Positions 12,440 to 23,352 of a DNA stretch of 64,000 nucleotides are shown here, piece after piece. Under the pieces are notes generated by a model. It saw only the letters and a program-made list of their open reading frames with translations, was not told the origin of the DNA and did not search any database. The stretch's first letter is position 1. Every line of letters starts with the position of its first letter. Source of the DNA: Anthopleura xanthogrammica (Eukaryota; Cnidaria; Anthozoa; Actiniaria; Actiniidae); the NCBI GenBank assembly GCA_964019055.1, contig OZ025206.1, forward strand, positions 28,779,012 to 28,843,011. The letters run 5' to 3'. Made by a program: the position numbers and the translations under genes.

Positions 12440-13587
12440 ATTTTTAAAAAACATGGAAAGTTTTCGTGCCTTTTTGCCTGAGATTCCAGAAGATCCCCTC
12501 AAGTTAAACGAGGGTGAAACATGAAAAAAAAATGGCAAGAATTTCCACGTTTGTCATGATATTATAAACATGAAATTATCTATTGTACCCTCTACTTTCA
12601 ACTAGTTTCTTTATTTCTGTAACCACTTGTAGATCTTCTTCTATTCCCTTAGCTAGTAAAGTGAAAAAACAGAGTTTCAGGATGGCTAGTCAGTAAAGAC
12701 AGTTACATTTCTTTGACTTTTCCTAAATCTATGGAAAATCTGGCTTCTCTTGAATCAACTCTAAGTTAAGATGATTCTCGACTAGACGTAATAAGTAAAG
12801 CTGAAGTACATGTTTCAAGGTTACTTGAATCGTATTTTTTTCATTATTGTATCTCACTAGCTCAGCAGGTGTTGAAGAGACACGTTTTGTTTCATCAAGC
12901 GTTTTAAAAGGCTTGACAAGTTACGTTATCCAGAAATGTTTCAAAGTTTATTGACTGATATGGTGGCAAAAACAACAACGAACAAAAAACGTTAATATAA
13001 CATGCGCAAAGAAAAGAAAGAATCCGTATTTTAAAGGTCATTTGAAGGTTGAATCAACTCAACTCACTCAGTCCTGGAGTAGATGTAATAAGTTCACTAA
13101 TATTTCAAGAATATTTGAATCATATCATTTTCTTAGTCCACCTCAGCAGGTGTGAAGTAGCAAATTATGTTTCTTCAAACGTTTTTGAAAAGGCCTGACA
13201 ATTGCAAGTTACGATATCTAGAATTTTTGAAAGAAAAAAATTATAAAAATTTGTATTTCAAACTTACCAAAAGTTATGAATACAAAATGAAAAACAAAAT
13301 GCTATACTTATCACCGACGTAAAATGAAAACATGATCCCCAGATGTTTATTCATCTCGTCAGGTTTCGTGCAAAGATAAAATCAATTTTGCATACCTTGA
13401 GAACACAGGGTGTGTTCATGTGAAACAGATGAATCAACAGGTTGTTTGTCCATAATTAATAATGTCCTACATATTTGTCATGTCTTCACCTCCAACATTG
13501 TATGGTAGGACATAAAACTGAGTCACGTTCACCAGCCAGTATCAGAGGATATCATCTGTTAGCAGAACTTACATTGGTTTCAGAACG
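12440..13587 (+). repeat. Duplicated 5' flank of esterase C
   Basis: Inverted counterpart of 4006-5047. It holds two of the CTCAGCAGGTGTTGAAG-type units (about 12856 and 13143) and runs directly into the start codon of copy C. The shared block suggests both genes were copied with their promoters. Confidence 0.7.
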
Positions 13588-15381
13588 ATGTCAGTGCTGT
13601 ATATCTTTCTTTTCCTTTCTCTCCTGTATCATCATGGTTTACTCGTGTCTGCATCATCCGCCACAGTCTTAACAAAACAAGGACATGTAACTGGAACAAT
13701 TGACGTTGTTCAATACGACAATGGACCACAATATACCGTTTACAAGTTCCTGGGTGTTCCATATGCCGAGACGCCGATAGGAGATCTTCGTTTCAAACGC
13801 CCACAACCTCTTACGAACCAAAGAACAAAAGACTACGTCGCCACTTACTACCGACCAATATGTTTACAAGTATTGGATAATAACCCTTACATTCCATCCA
13901 TAAAACGAGCATGGCCTGGGTTTAACACTAGTACAGATATGGACGAAGATTGTCTTTATCTGAACATCTATACCCCAAGAACGACATGCACGAGAAAATA
14001 TCCAGTGATGGTCTACATTCATGGAGGAAGCTATGTGGGAGGCACCCCTATTCGTGATGTATCCCCAGGCGAGTATCTTCCACGGCATGATGTTGTTCTT
14101 GTCACCATCCAGTATAGACTTGGAGTATTTGGGTTCTTTACCACGGGAAACTCAGAGGCACCGGGGAATGTGGGTCTTCTTGACCAGGTAGAGGCCCTTA
14201 AATGGATTCAAAACAATATTGATGGTTTTTGTGGTGATAAAAGTAGCGTTACCCTTCTCGGCGAAGGCGCTGGAGGATCAAGTGTCTCCTTACTCTATTT
14301 ATCACGTCTGTCCAAAGGACTGTTTCATCGTGGAATCGCTGTGAGTGGCGTTGCTTTGACTCCATTTACTGTCAAACCCATTTCCACTGTCCTCAAAGCC
14401 AGTAAAACTCTTATTAAGAATTCAGGGTGCGAAAAACTACACTCAGAATTAACTGTAAAATGCTTACGAAACCTGTCCAGCAACGCTATCGTCAAAAACA
14501 ACACAGATGGCTTTAATATGCAGCCATTCGTTGACAATCACTTCCTAGATGATGAACCAAGAAAACTATTGAAAGAAGGAAGATTTCAGAAGGAGCTTCC
14601 ACTGATGTCGGGCTTTGTCAGTAACGAAGGAACCATCGGGTTAGGAAACAAGCCAAGCATAAGTAATATTTCCGAATACCAAAAATATCTGGATAAACAA
14701 TTTTTTCCGAAATTCTTACAATTTACAAAGCAACAAGCACCTGCTGCTTTCAATGCTCTTGCATTCCAGTACACGCCTTGGGGTAACTTGGGAAACCCTG
14801 AAGCATTTCTAAAGAATGCCATTGATATGCGGGGTGACTACCTTGTAATCGCGCCTACCCATGCTGTCTTATCCTTACATAGCAATCAAGGTGCTTCTAC
14901 ATACATGTTTGAGTTCGCCCATCGCTCTCTTAAAAAAAGGGGGGATAAATGGAAGGGAGTGGAACATGAAGATACAACTGCCTACAAGTTTGGTTTACCG
15001 TTACTGAGATCAGCCAAAACGAACCTGATGTTTGATGATGATGACAGAAGCGTCAGTAAGATGATGGTGACCCTTTTCACCAATTTCGCCAAAACTGGTA
15101 ACCCTAATACTCCTACCCGTGTTAGTGGAGTTCAGTGGATCGCTTTCGACGCGTCCAATAAAGCTGCGCTGAAAATCCAGGGAAAGCCTGCCTTGACCAG
15201 CAAGTACCACCCACTAAGAATGGAGTTCTGGATCAGGTACTTTCCAACATTATTTCCATGTCCCTGGTATCATCAATGCAAGAAAAGCGAAGCTCCTAGA
15301 CCATCACAACTACCTAATGGAGAATCGAACTCCGCTAGTCTTGTGCGTGGAGCTCCGAACCAGGAAAGAGTACTGTGGTAA
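13588..15381 (+). CDS. Secreted carboxylesterase-like protein lacking the catalytic Ser (copy C)
   Basis: A 597-codon uninterrupted frame, clearly a paralogue of copy A along its whole length. It has the same leader (MSVLYIFLFLSLLYHHGLLV), FLGVPYAETP, EDCLYLNIYTP (120-130), HGG (146-148), Glu348 in SNEGT and His460 in GVEHED. The nucleophile elbow reads GEGAG, so Ser is replaced by Gly227 while the oxyanion hole, Glu and His stay. By family knowledge this should abolish esterase activity, as in neuroligin-type non-enzymatic members. The C-terminus is about 30 residues longer than in A: past FPCPW it runs through SEAPRPSQLPNGESN, the part corresponding to A's 3' UTR. The intact frame argues against simple decay. 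A binding role is possible but is inference. Confidence 0.88.
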   Translation: MSVLYIFLFLSLLYHHGLLVSASSATVLTKQGHVTGTIDVVQYDNGPQYTVYKFLGVPYAETPIGDLRFKRPQPLTNQRTKDYVATYYRPICLQVLDNNPYIPSIKRAWPGFNTSTDMDEDCLYLNIYTPRTTCTRKYPVMVYIHGGSYVGGTPIRDVSPGEYLPRHDVVLVTIQYRLGVFGFFTTGNSEAPGNVGLLDQVEALKWIQNNIDGFCGDKSSVTLLGEGAGGSSVSLLYLSRLSKGLFHRGIAVSGVALTPFTVKPISTVLKASKTLIKNSGCEKLHSELTVKCLRNLSSNAIVKNNTDGFNMQPFVDNHFLDDEPRKLLKEGRFQKELPLMSGFVSNEGTIGLGNKPSISNISEYQKYLDKQFFPKFLQFTKQQAPAAFNALAFQYTPWGNLGNPEAFLKNAIDMRGDYLVIAPTHAVLSLHSNQGASTYMFEFAHRSLKKRGDKWKGVEHEDTTAYKFGLPLLRSAKTNLMFDDDDRSVSKMMVTLFTNFAKTGNPNTPTRVSGVQWIAFDASNKAALKIQGKPALTSKYHPLRMEFWIRYFPTLFPCPWYHQCKKSEAPRPSQLPNGESNSASLVRGAPNQERVLW

Positions 15382-16150
15382 GGTGTGAGCTGCCACTTTC
15401 TCTCACTTTGGATGCCAACTCTACTGAACCCTCACCAGACGGAAAAGAATAAAATTATGCTAATTTAACTGTATGTAACGTAATCGAAATAGAATAGAAT
15501 TACTAAAACTAAGTTAAGAAACTTGTATGGTACGATCACATATACAATTCATAAGTTAAGAAACTGTTGTTAACAATTGCGTGCTGATAAGAGACATAAT
15601 CAATAATTATAAAATAAAGGGTACATATCAATATTGCCAAAAGTTGTCTTGTTAAATTTATGGTTATGAAACTTTTATTTAAACAGGTTTTATTGAAACA
15701 TTTATTCTATTGTTAACAATTTTATTACAATTCGAGGCTTTTGCAATTCGAGTTAAATCAGTGATAACCTTCACGTGATTATTCAATCAATCGTAGCTTA
15801 TTTTACATTTCGGCTCATCTGAATACGTAAATATACTGTGTTTTCAATGAACGCTTTACCTTGCAAGTTTTTTTTGGGGTTTTATTGAGTTAAAAAAGGA
15901 ATACTTTATAATGAAATTTATAACAAGTGTCGGCAAGTCTGTGCCCTGTGTTTTTGGTAAGTTGTATTTAATAGTTGTATAAAATCAATGTTTAAATTCC
16001 TAAGAATCTTGTGTAGCGAGATTGAACCAATAAGTGAGTTACGCCATTTGAACTTTACACTTATATCATATTATTCTAATAATATAGAAATCCCCGAGGT
16101 GTGGATGCCGACAATAAAGGGGCTTTCCTTTTCAATATACAAAACCATCA
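15382..16150. other. 3' flank of esterase C and gene-free DNA
   Basis: An AATAAA at 15613-15618 is a candidate polyadenylation signal for copy C. Bases 15400-15450 still align with the A and B 3' flanks (CTCTACTGAACCCTCACCAG). Beyond that nothing is recognised. Confidence 0.5.
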
Positions 16151-16598
16151 AGAGAGCATAAGTAAGAGAGGGAAACTTCTTAATATCGCGCGCGCCATGT
16201 GAATTCATGGTTGGGTTATTTTTAGCATTCGCATACAGTCAATTTTCGCCTCACCCTACTCCAGTGTGTCAAAAATTGTGTACTTCATCCAAACCTGGAA
16301 GTAGCGAAAACATGTAAAGATTTTTGGGGAAAAACATAAATTTCTCGTCTTTTTGAGAGTTCAACAGCCTCAGTCGTGTTTTATCAGAAAATAGAACATA
16401 GCCAATCTTGATCTTTTTGCTTTATCTTATAGATAAAATCGACGAAAAGTATTTTGTTTTTGAGCGCGCGCGCACACGTCCACGCCATCAAAAAAACTAA
16501 AAACCAAACGACTTTGGATGCTATAAATAGCCCAACCGGGAATTCACATGGCGCGCGGTATTATGAAGTTTCCCTCTCTTATTTATGCACTCTTGAAA
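16151..16598. mobile_element. MITE with about 75-85-bp terminal inverted repeats
   Basis: Left TIR: TCAAGAGAGCATAAGTAAGA, then GCGCGCCATGTGAATTC. Right TIR on the other strand: TCAAGAGTGCATAAATAAGA, then GCGCGCCATGTGAATTC. The interior has no coding sequence. Superfamily not assigned; the target duplication is unclear. Confidence 0.75.
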
Positions 16599-16857
16599 CC
16601 ATATAAAAAGTTGAGAACAGAATATGTCCAATATGCAACATAGAAGTAGAAGATGAAGCTCACTTCTTATTAAAATGTCTACTGTACGAAGAAAAAATAA
16701 GAGAGCTTTACATAAAGATATAGAGAAAGAGATCGCTTTCACAACTCAAAATGTCTGATGACGATCTCTTTTTCCTGTTAAAAAATCCCCCTAATGTAAC
16801 AAGTGGACAAAAAATAATTGCAAAACATATATATGAAAACATAGTGTTACGAAAGTA
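16599..16857 (+). pseudogene. Retrotransposon RT C-terminal zinc-knuckle fragment
   Basis: Translates as NRICPICNIEVEDEAHFLLKC, the CxxC...HxxxxC motif (zf-RVT-like) found at the C-terminus of many LINE polymerases, then MSDDDLFFLLKNPP. An in-frame stop separates the two parts and a one-base shift restores the frame, so it is a decayed fragment. It abuts the right end of the MITE at 16151-16598. Confidence 0.6.
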
Positions 16858-17049
16858 AAAAAATAACAGAAATTAGATAAATAATATAATATAATATAAA
16901 CACGTTATAATGGGTATATAGCTTGATTAAGAAGGTAAAAACGAGAAGTGACAACATGATGGTCTTTTGGTTTTGAATCTTTACTGAATATTTCGATGAC
17001 TGTCCAGTGCTCATCATCACCATTATGAGTGACATGAAGTGAGAACTTC

Positions 17050-17164
17050 TATATTTGCATATATCACATGAATTAAATTAAACAGTTCAACTTTAAATGA
17101 ACAAGGACAGTCCGTTCCCTTGAGACTGTTTAATTAGATTCATGTGATATATGCAAATATATAA
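17050..17164. repeat. Inverted repeat, about 36-bp arms
   Basis: ATATTTGCATATATCACATG is repeated in reverse complement at 17140-17164, with further complementarity through AAACAGT and ACTGTTT. MITE-like hairpin with a 40-base spacer. Confidence 0.75.
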
Positions 17165-17199
17165 GTTTGGGTAATATTTGGAAAAGACAACAGATGATT

Positions 17200-17218
17200 C
17201 CCCCCCCCCCCCCCCCCT
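17200..17218 (+). repeat. Poly(C) tract
   Basis: A run of about 18 cytosines; G-rich on the opposite strand and error-prone in sequencing. Confidence 0.85.
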
Positions 17219-17366
17219 TTACACTAATAAATGAAAGCCCCTAAGAAAACACTCTGGGCGGAGGCTTAACAACAAAACAGCCAATCACAACACGAACCGA
17301 CCATCCAACCACAGCACAGATGATCCGACGAGCAGTATATAAGAGACGCACCATCCAGTCTACACC

Positions 17367-17410
17367 ATCGCCTGATGAAGACTAGCAGCTTGCAGTCGAA
17401 ACGTCGCGGT
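17367..17410 (+). ncRNA. Hammerhead-ribozyme-like motif (Penelope-type)
   Basis: The conserved core CTGATGA (17372-17378) and GAAA (17398-17401) flank stem II (GACT with AGTC around a loop). ATCGC before the core pairs with GCGGT after the predicted cleavage triplet GTC (17403-17405), making a 5-bp stem I. Helix III is only AC/GT with no loop, which resembles the minimal hammerheads described in Penelope-like retroelements; such forms may cleave only as dimers. The flanking AGTCGAAACGTCGCGG block is a common animal repeat. Activity is unproven. Confidence 0.5.
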
Positions 17411-17529
17411 CCTCTACAAATGATCCTCAGTCGTGAGACAAACGAATAAGTGTCATTTCTTTCTTGGATGTAGAACAACTCACTTGGTCTTGATTCCTTT
17501 TCCCTCTCAAGGTAAGTCTCATAGAAATT

Positions 17530-17719
17530 TGATCTTTAGGTTCCAAAAACTTCACTCCTATGACCTCGTCGTTTTGCTATCCACGAGTTAAGATAATCCG
17601 ATTTTTGATTTATAATTTTTTCCAAAAATTGGCACACAGCTTGTTTTTGAGGAGCACAGAAAAAAATCAATAATAAGAATTGGAAAATTTGATAATTTTT
17701 TTTTTTTAAATTGGCAGAT
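17530..17719. other. Gene-free AT-rich stretch
   Basis: Nothing recognised apart from T-rich low complexity. Confidence 0.4.
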
Positions 17720-18098
17720 AGACCGAATGCCAATATGGCCGCCATTGATCTTCAGAAACAAAAACCTAATCTTAAAAAATAAGCACCATCATCAGAAAGT
17801 GCAAGCACAAATATGTATTTTCGTAAAGTTTCATTGCTATAAATATAATTCAAGTGAAGTTATTTGGAATCAAAATTAAAGAGATTTGTATGTGTTCAGT
17901 GATCTGTTTCCTTGCTAGCCTTGTTGTGGTTTTTTTCAAATTTTTAAAATTCTCATAACTTCTCAAGAATTTATCATTTTTGTCTCAGACTTTCTAGCTT
18001 TGTTGATGTCATTCTAATCTATAATTTTAATGTCGTTAGTGGTCAACTAAAATATGAATTTAAAAAATTATGAAGTGGCGGCCATATTGGCACTCGGT
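17720..18098. mobile_element. MITE with 25-bp TIRs
   Basis: Left end GACCGAATGCCAATATGGCC and right end its near-complement GGCCATATTGGCACTCGGTC bound about 380 bp without coding capacity. The TIR contains GCCGCCATATTG-like sequence, similar to YY1-type sites, which may be coincidence. Confidence 0.7.
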
Positions 18099-18699
18099 CA
18101 ATAGCTTGGTTTTTTTTAGTAGTACATAAGAAAGCAATAATAAAAACTCGTTTGGATGTTATGGTAGCTCAAAAGCTTGCCAAGTATAGAATTTTCGAAC
18201 GAAAACAACACGTGGTTAGATTTGAAAGTGCGACCTCTATCGTACTGAAAGTGTTTGTTATGATCAAAGTCAAACTTTCAGTTACGGGATGCATAAGTAA
18301 ACAGAGTATCGTGGAAACCAATCTATATTGACATATTTGACTGTTAGGCTTTGTCATCACATCTAAAAGATAAAAATCAGTCCTACTTTACTCGCTGTCC
18401 AGACGTTAATATAGACGATTTTTCCGATTTTTTCTCAAGAACGGCTCGCTAACTTTTTTCTGTTTTTGATATATATATTGTAGCTTATGTGTAAGTAAAT
18501 TGAAGGCGAAAATAAAATTGATAGGTCACGGGTTTATATTTTCTGTAATTAGTCTTTGAATATCGCGAACTCCTGTCTATTACCCAGGGGGGGAGGGGTT
18601 GCACACAGCACGCGAAGCATCAAGGGGCAAAACTTCAAATTGCCTTCATTTGCGCCTGGACGTCGAGAAGTGAAGAGCTCCCGAGGATTGAAAGTTGAT
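18099..18699. other. Gene-free stretch
   Basis: AT-rich to 18550, then a GC-richer block. No coding sequence, RNA gene or named repeat seen. Confidence 0.4.
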
Positions 18700-18702
18700 G
18701 GC

Positions 18703-20460
18703 CCCGGTAATGTAAACTACGGAGCCCTGGAAGGGCCATACAACATTTTTTTTAACAATCAAAAATCCCGACTTTTTTTTGAATCCCGACATATTTTGAA
18801 ATCCCGACTTTTTTTTTGAAATCCCGACTTTTTTTGAAATCCCGACTTTTTTTTTGAAATCCCGACTTTTTTTAATATCCCGACTTTTTTAGCCTGCGCT
18901 GCCCGGCGCTCTAGGGGAGGGGAGGCGAGGCGATATGTTTTGTAGAATTTCCGGCTTTGAAATACTTTATATTTTTATTATCGTTAGAAAGTAAGATAAC
19001 TCTGTTTAGGTGAGTTATAAGCGATTCTCAGTTGAGCGTTGTTTCTTCGATTCTGGCTAAGATACAAGGGTTTTTTAGTTATAGTTTATGAACCGGTGTT
19101 GCTTAGCAAGCGAGTTTGACGCTCGCAGCCATCGCCAGAAATCCCCACCGTCAAGCGAAAATGCTACTCGACCCAGTCCCCCTCTTGTTATCTCCAAGGA
19201 CTAAAAATTGATGGTAAAACTATACGAGTCGAACTATTTCCTGTCAAATGCTCAATTACTATTAAGTAAATTAAAAAGTTATAGTTCACATGTCAAACCT
19301 TAGTATATAAGCTACTATGGTATGGCAAAAACAATAAACAAAGTGTAAATTTGATGTAGCATATTTTAATCCTTGATTCTGCCTTTCGCGGCACTTACAA
19401 ATTACAAAGCGAAAGGGGAAACTTACGTGTAGATACCAAAAGTAAACTATTTTTTCTCTTACAATAAATGTATATATTAAAAAGTTGTAATGAGTGTCAT
19501 GAATTTCAATAGACTAAATGTGAATTCCAAGTCGTTTTACCTCGTTAAAGAAGAAATAGATGTAGCATTTTTTCAATTTAAAATCGTCTTTTTTGCTCCA
19601 ACGGATAAACACAATAACGGACTCCATATTTCCAAATTCCCGAGGCAATAGCTTGAATAATATTGAACGAAAACTAGCGAGTAATACATCAAATTGAAGC
19701 TTGTAAACAGCAAATTTTAGATTTTGAAAACACCGCTGCTCTTAGAATCTGTCAGCGCATAGATTTACTGGGGAAAAACGCTGTTAGACCATAATTTTTT
19801 GGAAATTTTGAGCCCGTTTGTCTTGTGGCCAGCGAAAATTTCATGGCGCGAAAGATTTCGCGGGTTTATTTTTATGTTTATGTTTATATCAAAGAAAAAC
19901 AAAACAAAAAACAAAACAAAACTAAAAAAAGACCAAAAAAAAAAAAAAAAAAAATTGCCTGAAGTTCAACTTCTTATTTAGAGAATTGGTATTGACCGCT
20001 GAAAACTTACGGCGGGCGCGAGGGTTCCGATTTCTGGCCATGACGCAAAACTCCGAAAAAAGTACTGTATAACTAGTCAAAACCCCAAGAAATATCTTGT
20101 AAATACTAGAATTTAATGTCTGTGTATCATATTTAAAGATAATAGACTAATAACTGATGAAAAAAAGCGAAATAACTAAAGATGTAATGTATGGAAATAT
20201 CGGAATGTAAACAAATATGTCTCAAATTATATATAAGTCAAAAACTTCTTTTCCTCCCTTGTCCCTCCTCCCCAGTCAGCCTCACCTTCCTCCTCCCCTC
20301 CTCCCCTCCTCCCCTCCCCCAAAGCGCCGTGCTACGCAGGCTAAAAAAAAAAGTTGGGATTTCAAAAAAAAGTCGGGATTTCAAAAAAAAAAGTCGGGAT
20401 TTCTGATTGTTAAAAAAAATGTTGTATGGCCCTTCCAGGACTCCGTAAGTTAGCTATTTC
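18703..20460. mobile_element. DNA transposon remnant with long TIRs holding CCCGAC repeats
   Basis: The left end reads ACGGAGCCCTGGAAGGGCCA and the right end, on the other strand, ACGGAGTCCTGGAAGGGCCA. Both continue with ACAACATTTTTTTTAACAATC and then tandem AAATCCCGACTTTTTTT units, six or more on the left and three on the right, followed by a shared GCCTG...GGCGCT block and a pyrimidine-rich stretch. TIRs are about 200 bp. The 1.3-kb interior has no transposase frame and holds a 19-base A tract at about 19934. Superfamily unassigned. Confidence 0.65.
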
Positions 20461-21029
20461 ATATGTCATTACACATATTCTCGAATAAATTAAATAAAAT
20501 TCAAAAGTAAATAAAGCAAATTATTTATATCGTATAGTCTTACAAACTACCGAGATTTTCGCAAGAAAATATTCGAGCTCAAACAATCGCCTTGGATGTT
20601 CTGGGATTATAAGACATGATTCAGCTATTAAAAAGAAACTAAATCCTACTCCACTTAATTGGAAACAGAATCCTGGAGGAAAATAGGTTTGTCAAATAAT
20701 CGAATAAAAGATCAATGTGATGACTAGAAACAGCCGGAATAATTGAGTGGTTAGTAATTCTAAACTACGGTTTCAAGCAATTGCCAAATACTAGAAGTTG
20801 AGAGAGCAATAGCAATTTATTAAAACTTATTTTAGTAGTGTGTCGGCAAGAAAACTCATCTTTTTTTTTTATTAAGAAAGCTGCTTTTCTTCTTGTAAAA
20901 TTATCAAAATGTGAAGAACCAGAATCTGAAAGCCCTGCAAGTGTCACCAGATTTTATGTAAATTTTTCGCGTTTATTTACTGGTAACTAATTGACAAAAA
21001 ATTGAAAAACAATGCAAGAAAAAAATTCG
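20461..21029. other. Gene-free AT-rich stretch
   Basis: No coding sequence or recognised repeat. Confidence 0.4.
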
Positions 21030-21197
21030 AAATATGATAGGAATTAGAAGAGAATAGAATGCGAAATATGAAAAGGAAATAGAAGAGAATAGAATGCGAA
21101 ATATCAAAAGGAAATAGAAGAGAATAGAATGCGAAATATCAAAAGGAAATAGAAGAGAATAGAATGCGAAATATCAAAAGGAAATAAAAGAGAAGCC
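21030..21197 (+). repeat. 35-bp minisatellite, about 4.5 units
   Basis: The unit GAATAGAATGCGAAATATC plus AAAAGGAAATAGAAGA repeats with GCGAAATAT starting at 21061, 21096, 21131 and 21166. The first unit is degenerate and the last is truncated. Confidence 0.9.
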
Positions 21198-21298
21198 AAA
21201 AACATAAATCAAATAAAAATTTAGCCTTCTGTTCTGATCAATAAAGTGTCTTTTATCTCGCTGGTTTGTCAAAACTAACGCGTCAATTCAACTGGATT

Positions 21299-21370
21299 TT
21301 TCATGTGGTGTAGTGGTTAACACGTCGGACTAGTATACCGAAACCGTGGGTTCGAGTCCTGCCAAGGGCA
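21299..21370 (+). tRNA. tRNA-like sequence, degenerate acceptor stem
   Basis: Same D arm (GTGT/ACAC), anticodon arm, T arm and 3' acceptor strand as the copy at 21557-21628. The 5' acceptor strand reads TTTCATG and pairs poorly with CAAGGGC. Box A (TGGTGTAGTGG) and box B (GGTTCGAGTCC) are intact. Probably a tRNA pseudogene or SINE head; the repeat continues into the 3' flank (ATATGATA-TTTTTCTCTTAATTCTTT). Confidence 0.4.
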
Positions 21371-21556
21371 TATGATATTTTTTCTCTTAATTCTTTATTC
21401 TATTATTCACACCGAACGCATTTCATTTCACTAGTATTATCCTCTATTGTGCGTAAATATTTACGGTGTTCAGCTTACCCATGAGATTAATATCGCCCTG
21501 GACCCCCATAGTTGCCACATATACAACATTGCTTTGCTGCGTAACCAGCGTGGTTG

Positions 21557-21628
21557 GTCCTTGTGGTGTAGTGGTTAACACGTCGGACTAGTATACCGAA
21601 ACCGTGGGTTCGAGTCCTGCCAAGGGCA
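21557..21628 (+). tRNA. tRNA-like gene, apparent anticodon AGT (Thr)
   Basis: A full cloverleaf can be drawn. GTCCTTG pairs with CAAGGGC over 7 bp and the discriminator is A. The D stem is GTGT/ACAC. The anticodon stem TCGG/CCGA encloses loop CTAGTAT with T33 and anticodon AGT, with an A-A mismatch at the base of the loop. The T arm is GTGGG/CCTGC with loop TTCGAGT. Box A and box B are good. The mismatch and the repeat copy 258 bp upstream leave open that it is a tRNA-derived repeat. Confidence 0.5.
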
Positions 21629-21639
21629 TATGATAATTT

Positions 21640-23352
21640 TTCTCTTAATTCTTTTTTCATGTGTTGCAATTTGACTCATTTCTCCTAAATCTTTAACTGA
21701 CATTTTATTTTATTTTCATATTTTCTATAAGCCTGTGACGGCGGAAATACAAACAATATGATGTTTTTTAGCTTCTTCAGTGGCTTTTTTGTCCTCATCC
21801 TCGGGTACGATTTTTTTTGAAATTTTCAGAATCTCATCATTATTTATTACAGATAGAATATTTTGGTTTTCATAACGACTAAAACTAGTTATAGAATAAG
21901 CCACTTCACGGTTTCGTCCGCCATCTTGGAATTTGGACAAACGCGGCAAAATTGTAAACGGAATAAACGGAAAGTTGTTTTAGAAGGTACAATGAGTGAA
22001 AAGAAAAATTTAAATCTTAAAAAAAAAAAAAAAAATGGAGCATATTTGGAGCATAGAATGGGTTCCGTCTATGGACAGCAAGGGCATAGCTAAAGAAAAT
22101 AGTCCTTCATGGTCTCTTGATATTGATCATTTATTTGTAAGGCCAACTTTTATCTCACCAATATTCCACCTTGCAACAAGCTTAATTTTTAATACAAGAA
22201 GGTACAGTACATGCAGTGTATTTGCATGATCATCAACTCAGTGATATTATATACTTCGACATTTATCTGAGCAAAGTGGCTTCAACACTATAAACTTTTC
22301 CTTGTCAAATATTGATGAAAGAACTAAGTTAGCTGTTACAAAAAAAAAAAAAATTAAAGAAATCTTCAATATGATTCTTTATATCTCAAAAAGTACTGGG
22401 GATCGTTTACACCACATGATGTGCGGTGATTTCAATACGGATCCCTTTTATTTCAAGAGTATAAACGAGTATAAAGTGTGAAGCAATCAGTTTCAGGCAA
22501 CGAATGAGAATAAAATTAATCATAAGCAAGACTTTGATATATAATATAACATGCACTTTAATCCTAAAAAACATCATCCTAAAAACAAACAAAAAGATAT
22601 CATAAAGTTTACTAATTTTAGCACTTGTCTTCTCATTTCCTTCATAAATAATGGTTTTCGCTCTCTCGAAATAGGGTTCTCATTGGTCAGTTTTCACTAC
22701 CGTGATTGTTTTCGCGCCGTGTCCAACCTCCTGTTCGCCATATTGAAATCTTTGAAACACAGGAAGCCCAGCCAAATTTTCGGCACTAGCACGCACACGA
22801 AAACATGCGCAATACTGATGCGCAGTAAAACGCGAGCGTATTTCCTTAAAAAAAATTGCCTTTCCACTTTAAACTTAGAGGGGAAAAGAATTTTTAAATT
22901 TTAAATTCGATAAATCAATTGATGTGAAAAGTTTTTTCTCTTTTTCCAGTTTATATATCGATCTCTGATTTCCAACCCTTCGCTGATCTTTGAAGAGGAG
23001 CATCTGAGGGGAACACTCTTTATGCTTGGTGAGATATGACGTCAACAATGGTGAGACATGAGTGAGGTAATCAAAACAAGTTCATTCGACCTTGCTGTGA
23101 ACCAGACAAAAAGGGGACGAAATTTCCCATGTATATACAAGGGTCTGGCAATCAAAGTTAACTAGAACTTATAGCTCAAACATGATGGAATAACTACAAG
23201 TTTTTTGAAAGAAAATAAGGACCATTTAAATATATGTATATGCAAACCGGGTAGTTATCAGTATTACAGACTCTATTCAGTGCCCCATGAATATCCCTGA
23301 TCTATACATACTAAGGTAGTCTGATCAGCTGCAAAACGGGATAAACATAACG
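21640..23352. other. Upstream region of the TPR-CHAT gene
   Basis: No convincing coding sequence: frames such as 22551-22904 lack recognisable features. A less AT-rich patch with several CpGs lies at 22700-22830. The promoter of the downstream gene should lie here, but I cannot point to a specific element. Confidence 0.4.

Noticed and set aside
22551..22904. 117-codon plus-strand frame before the TPR-CHAT gene
   Set aside because: Low complexity, no recognisable domain, no splice or repeat support.
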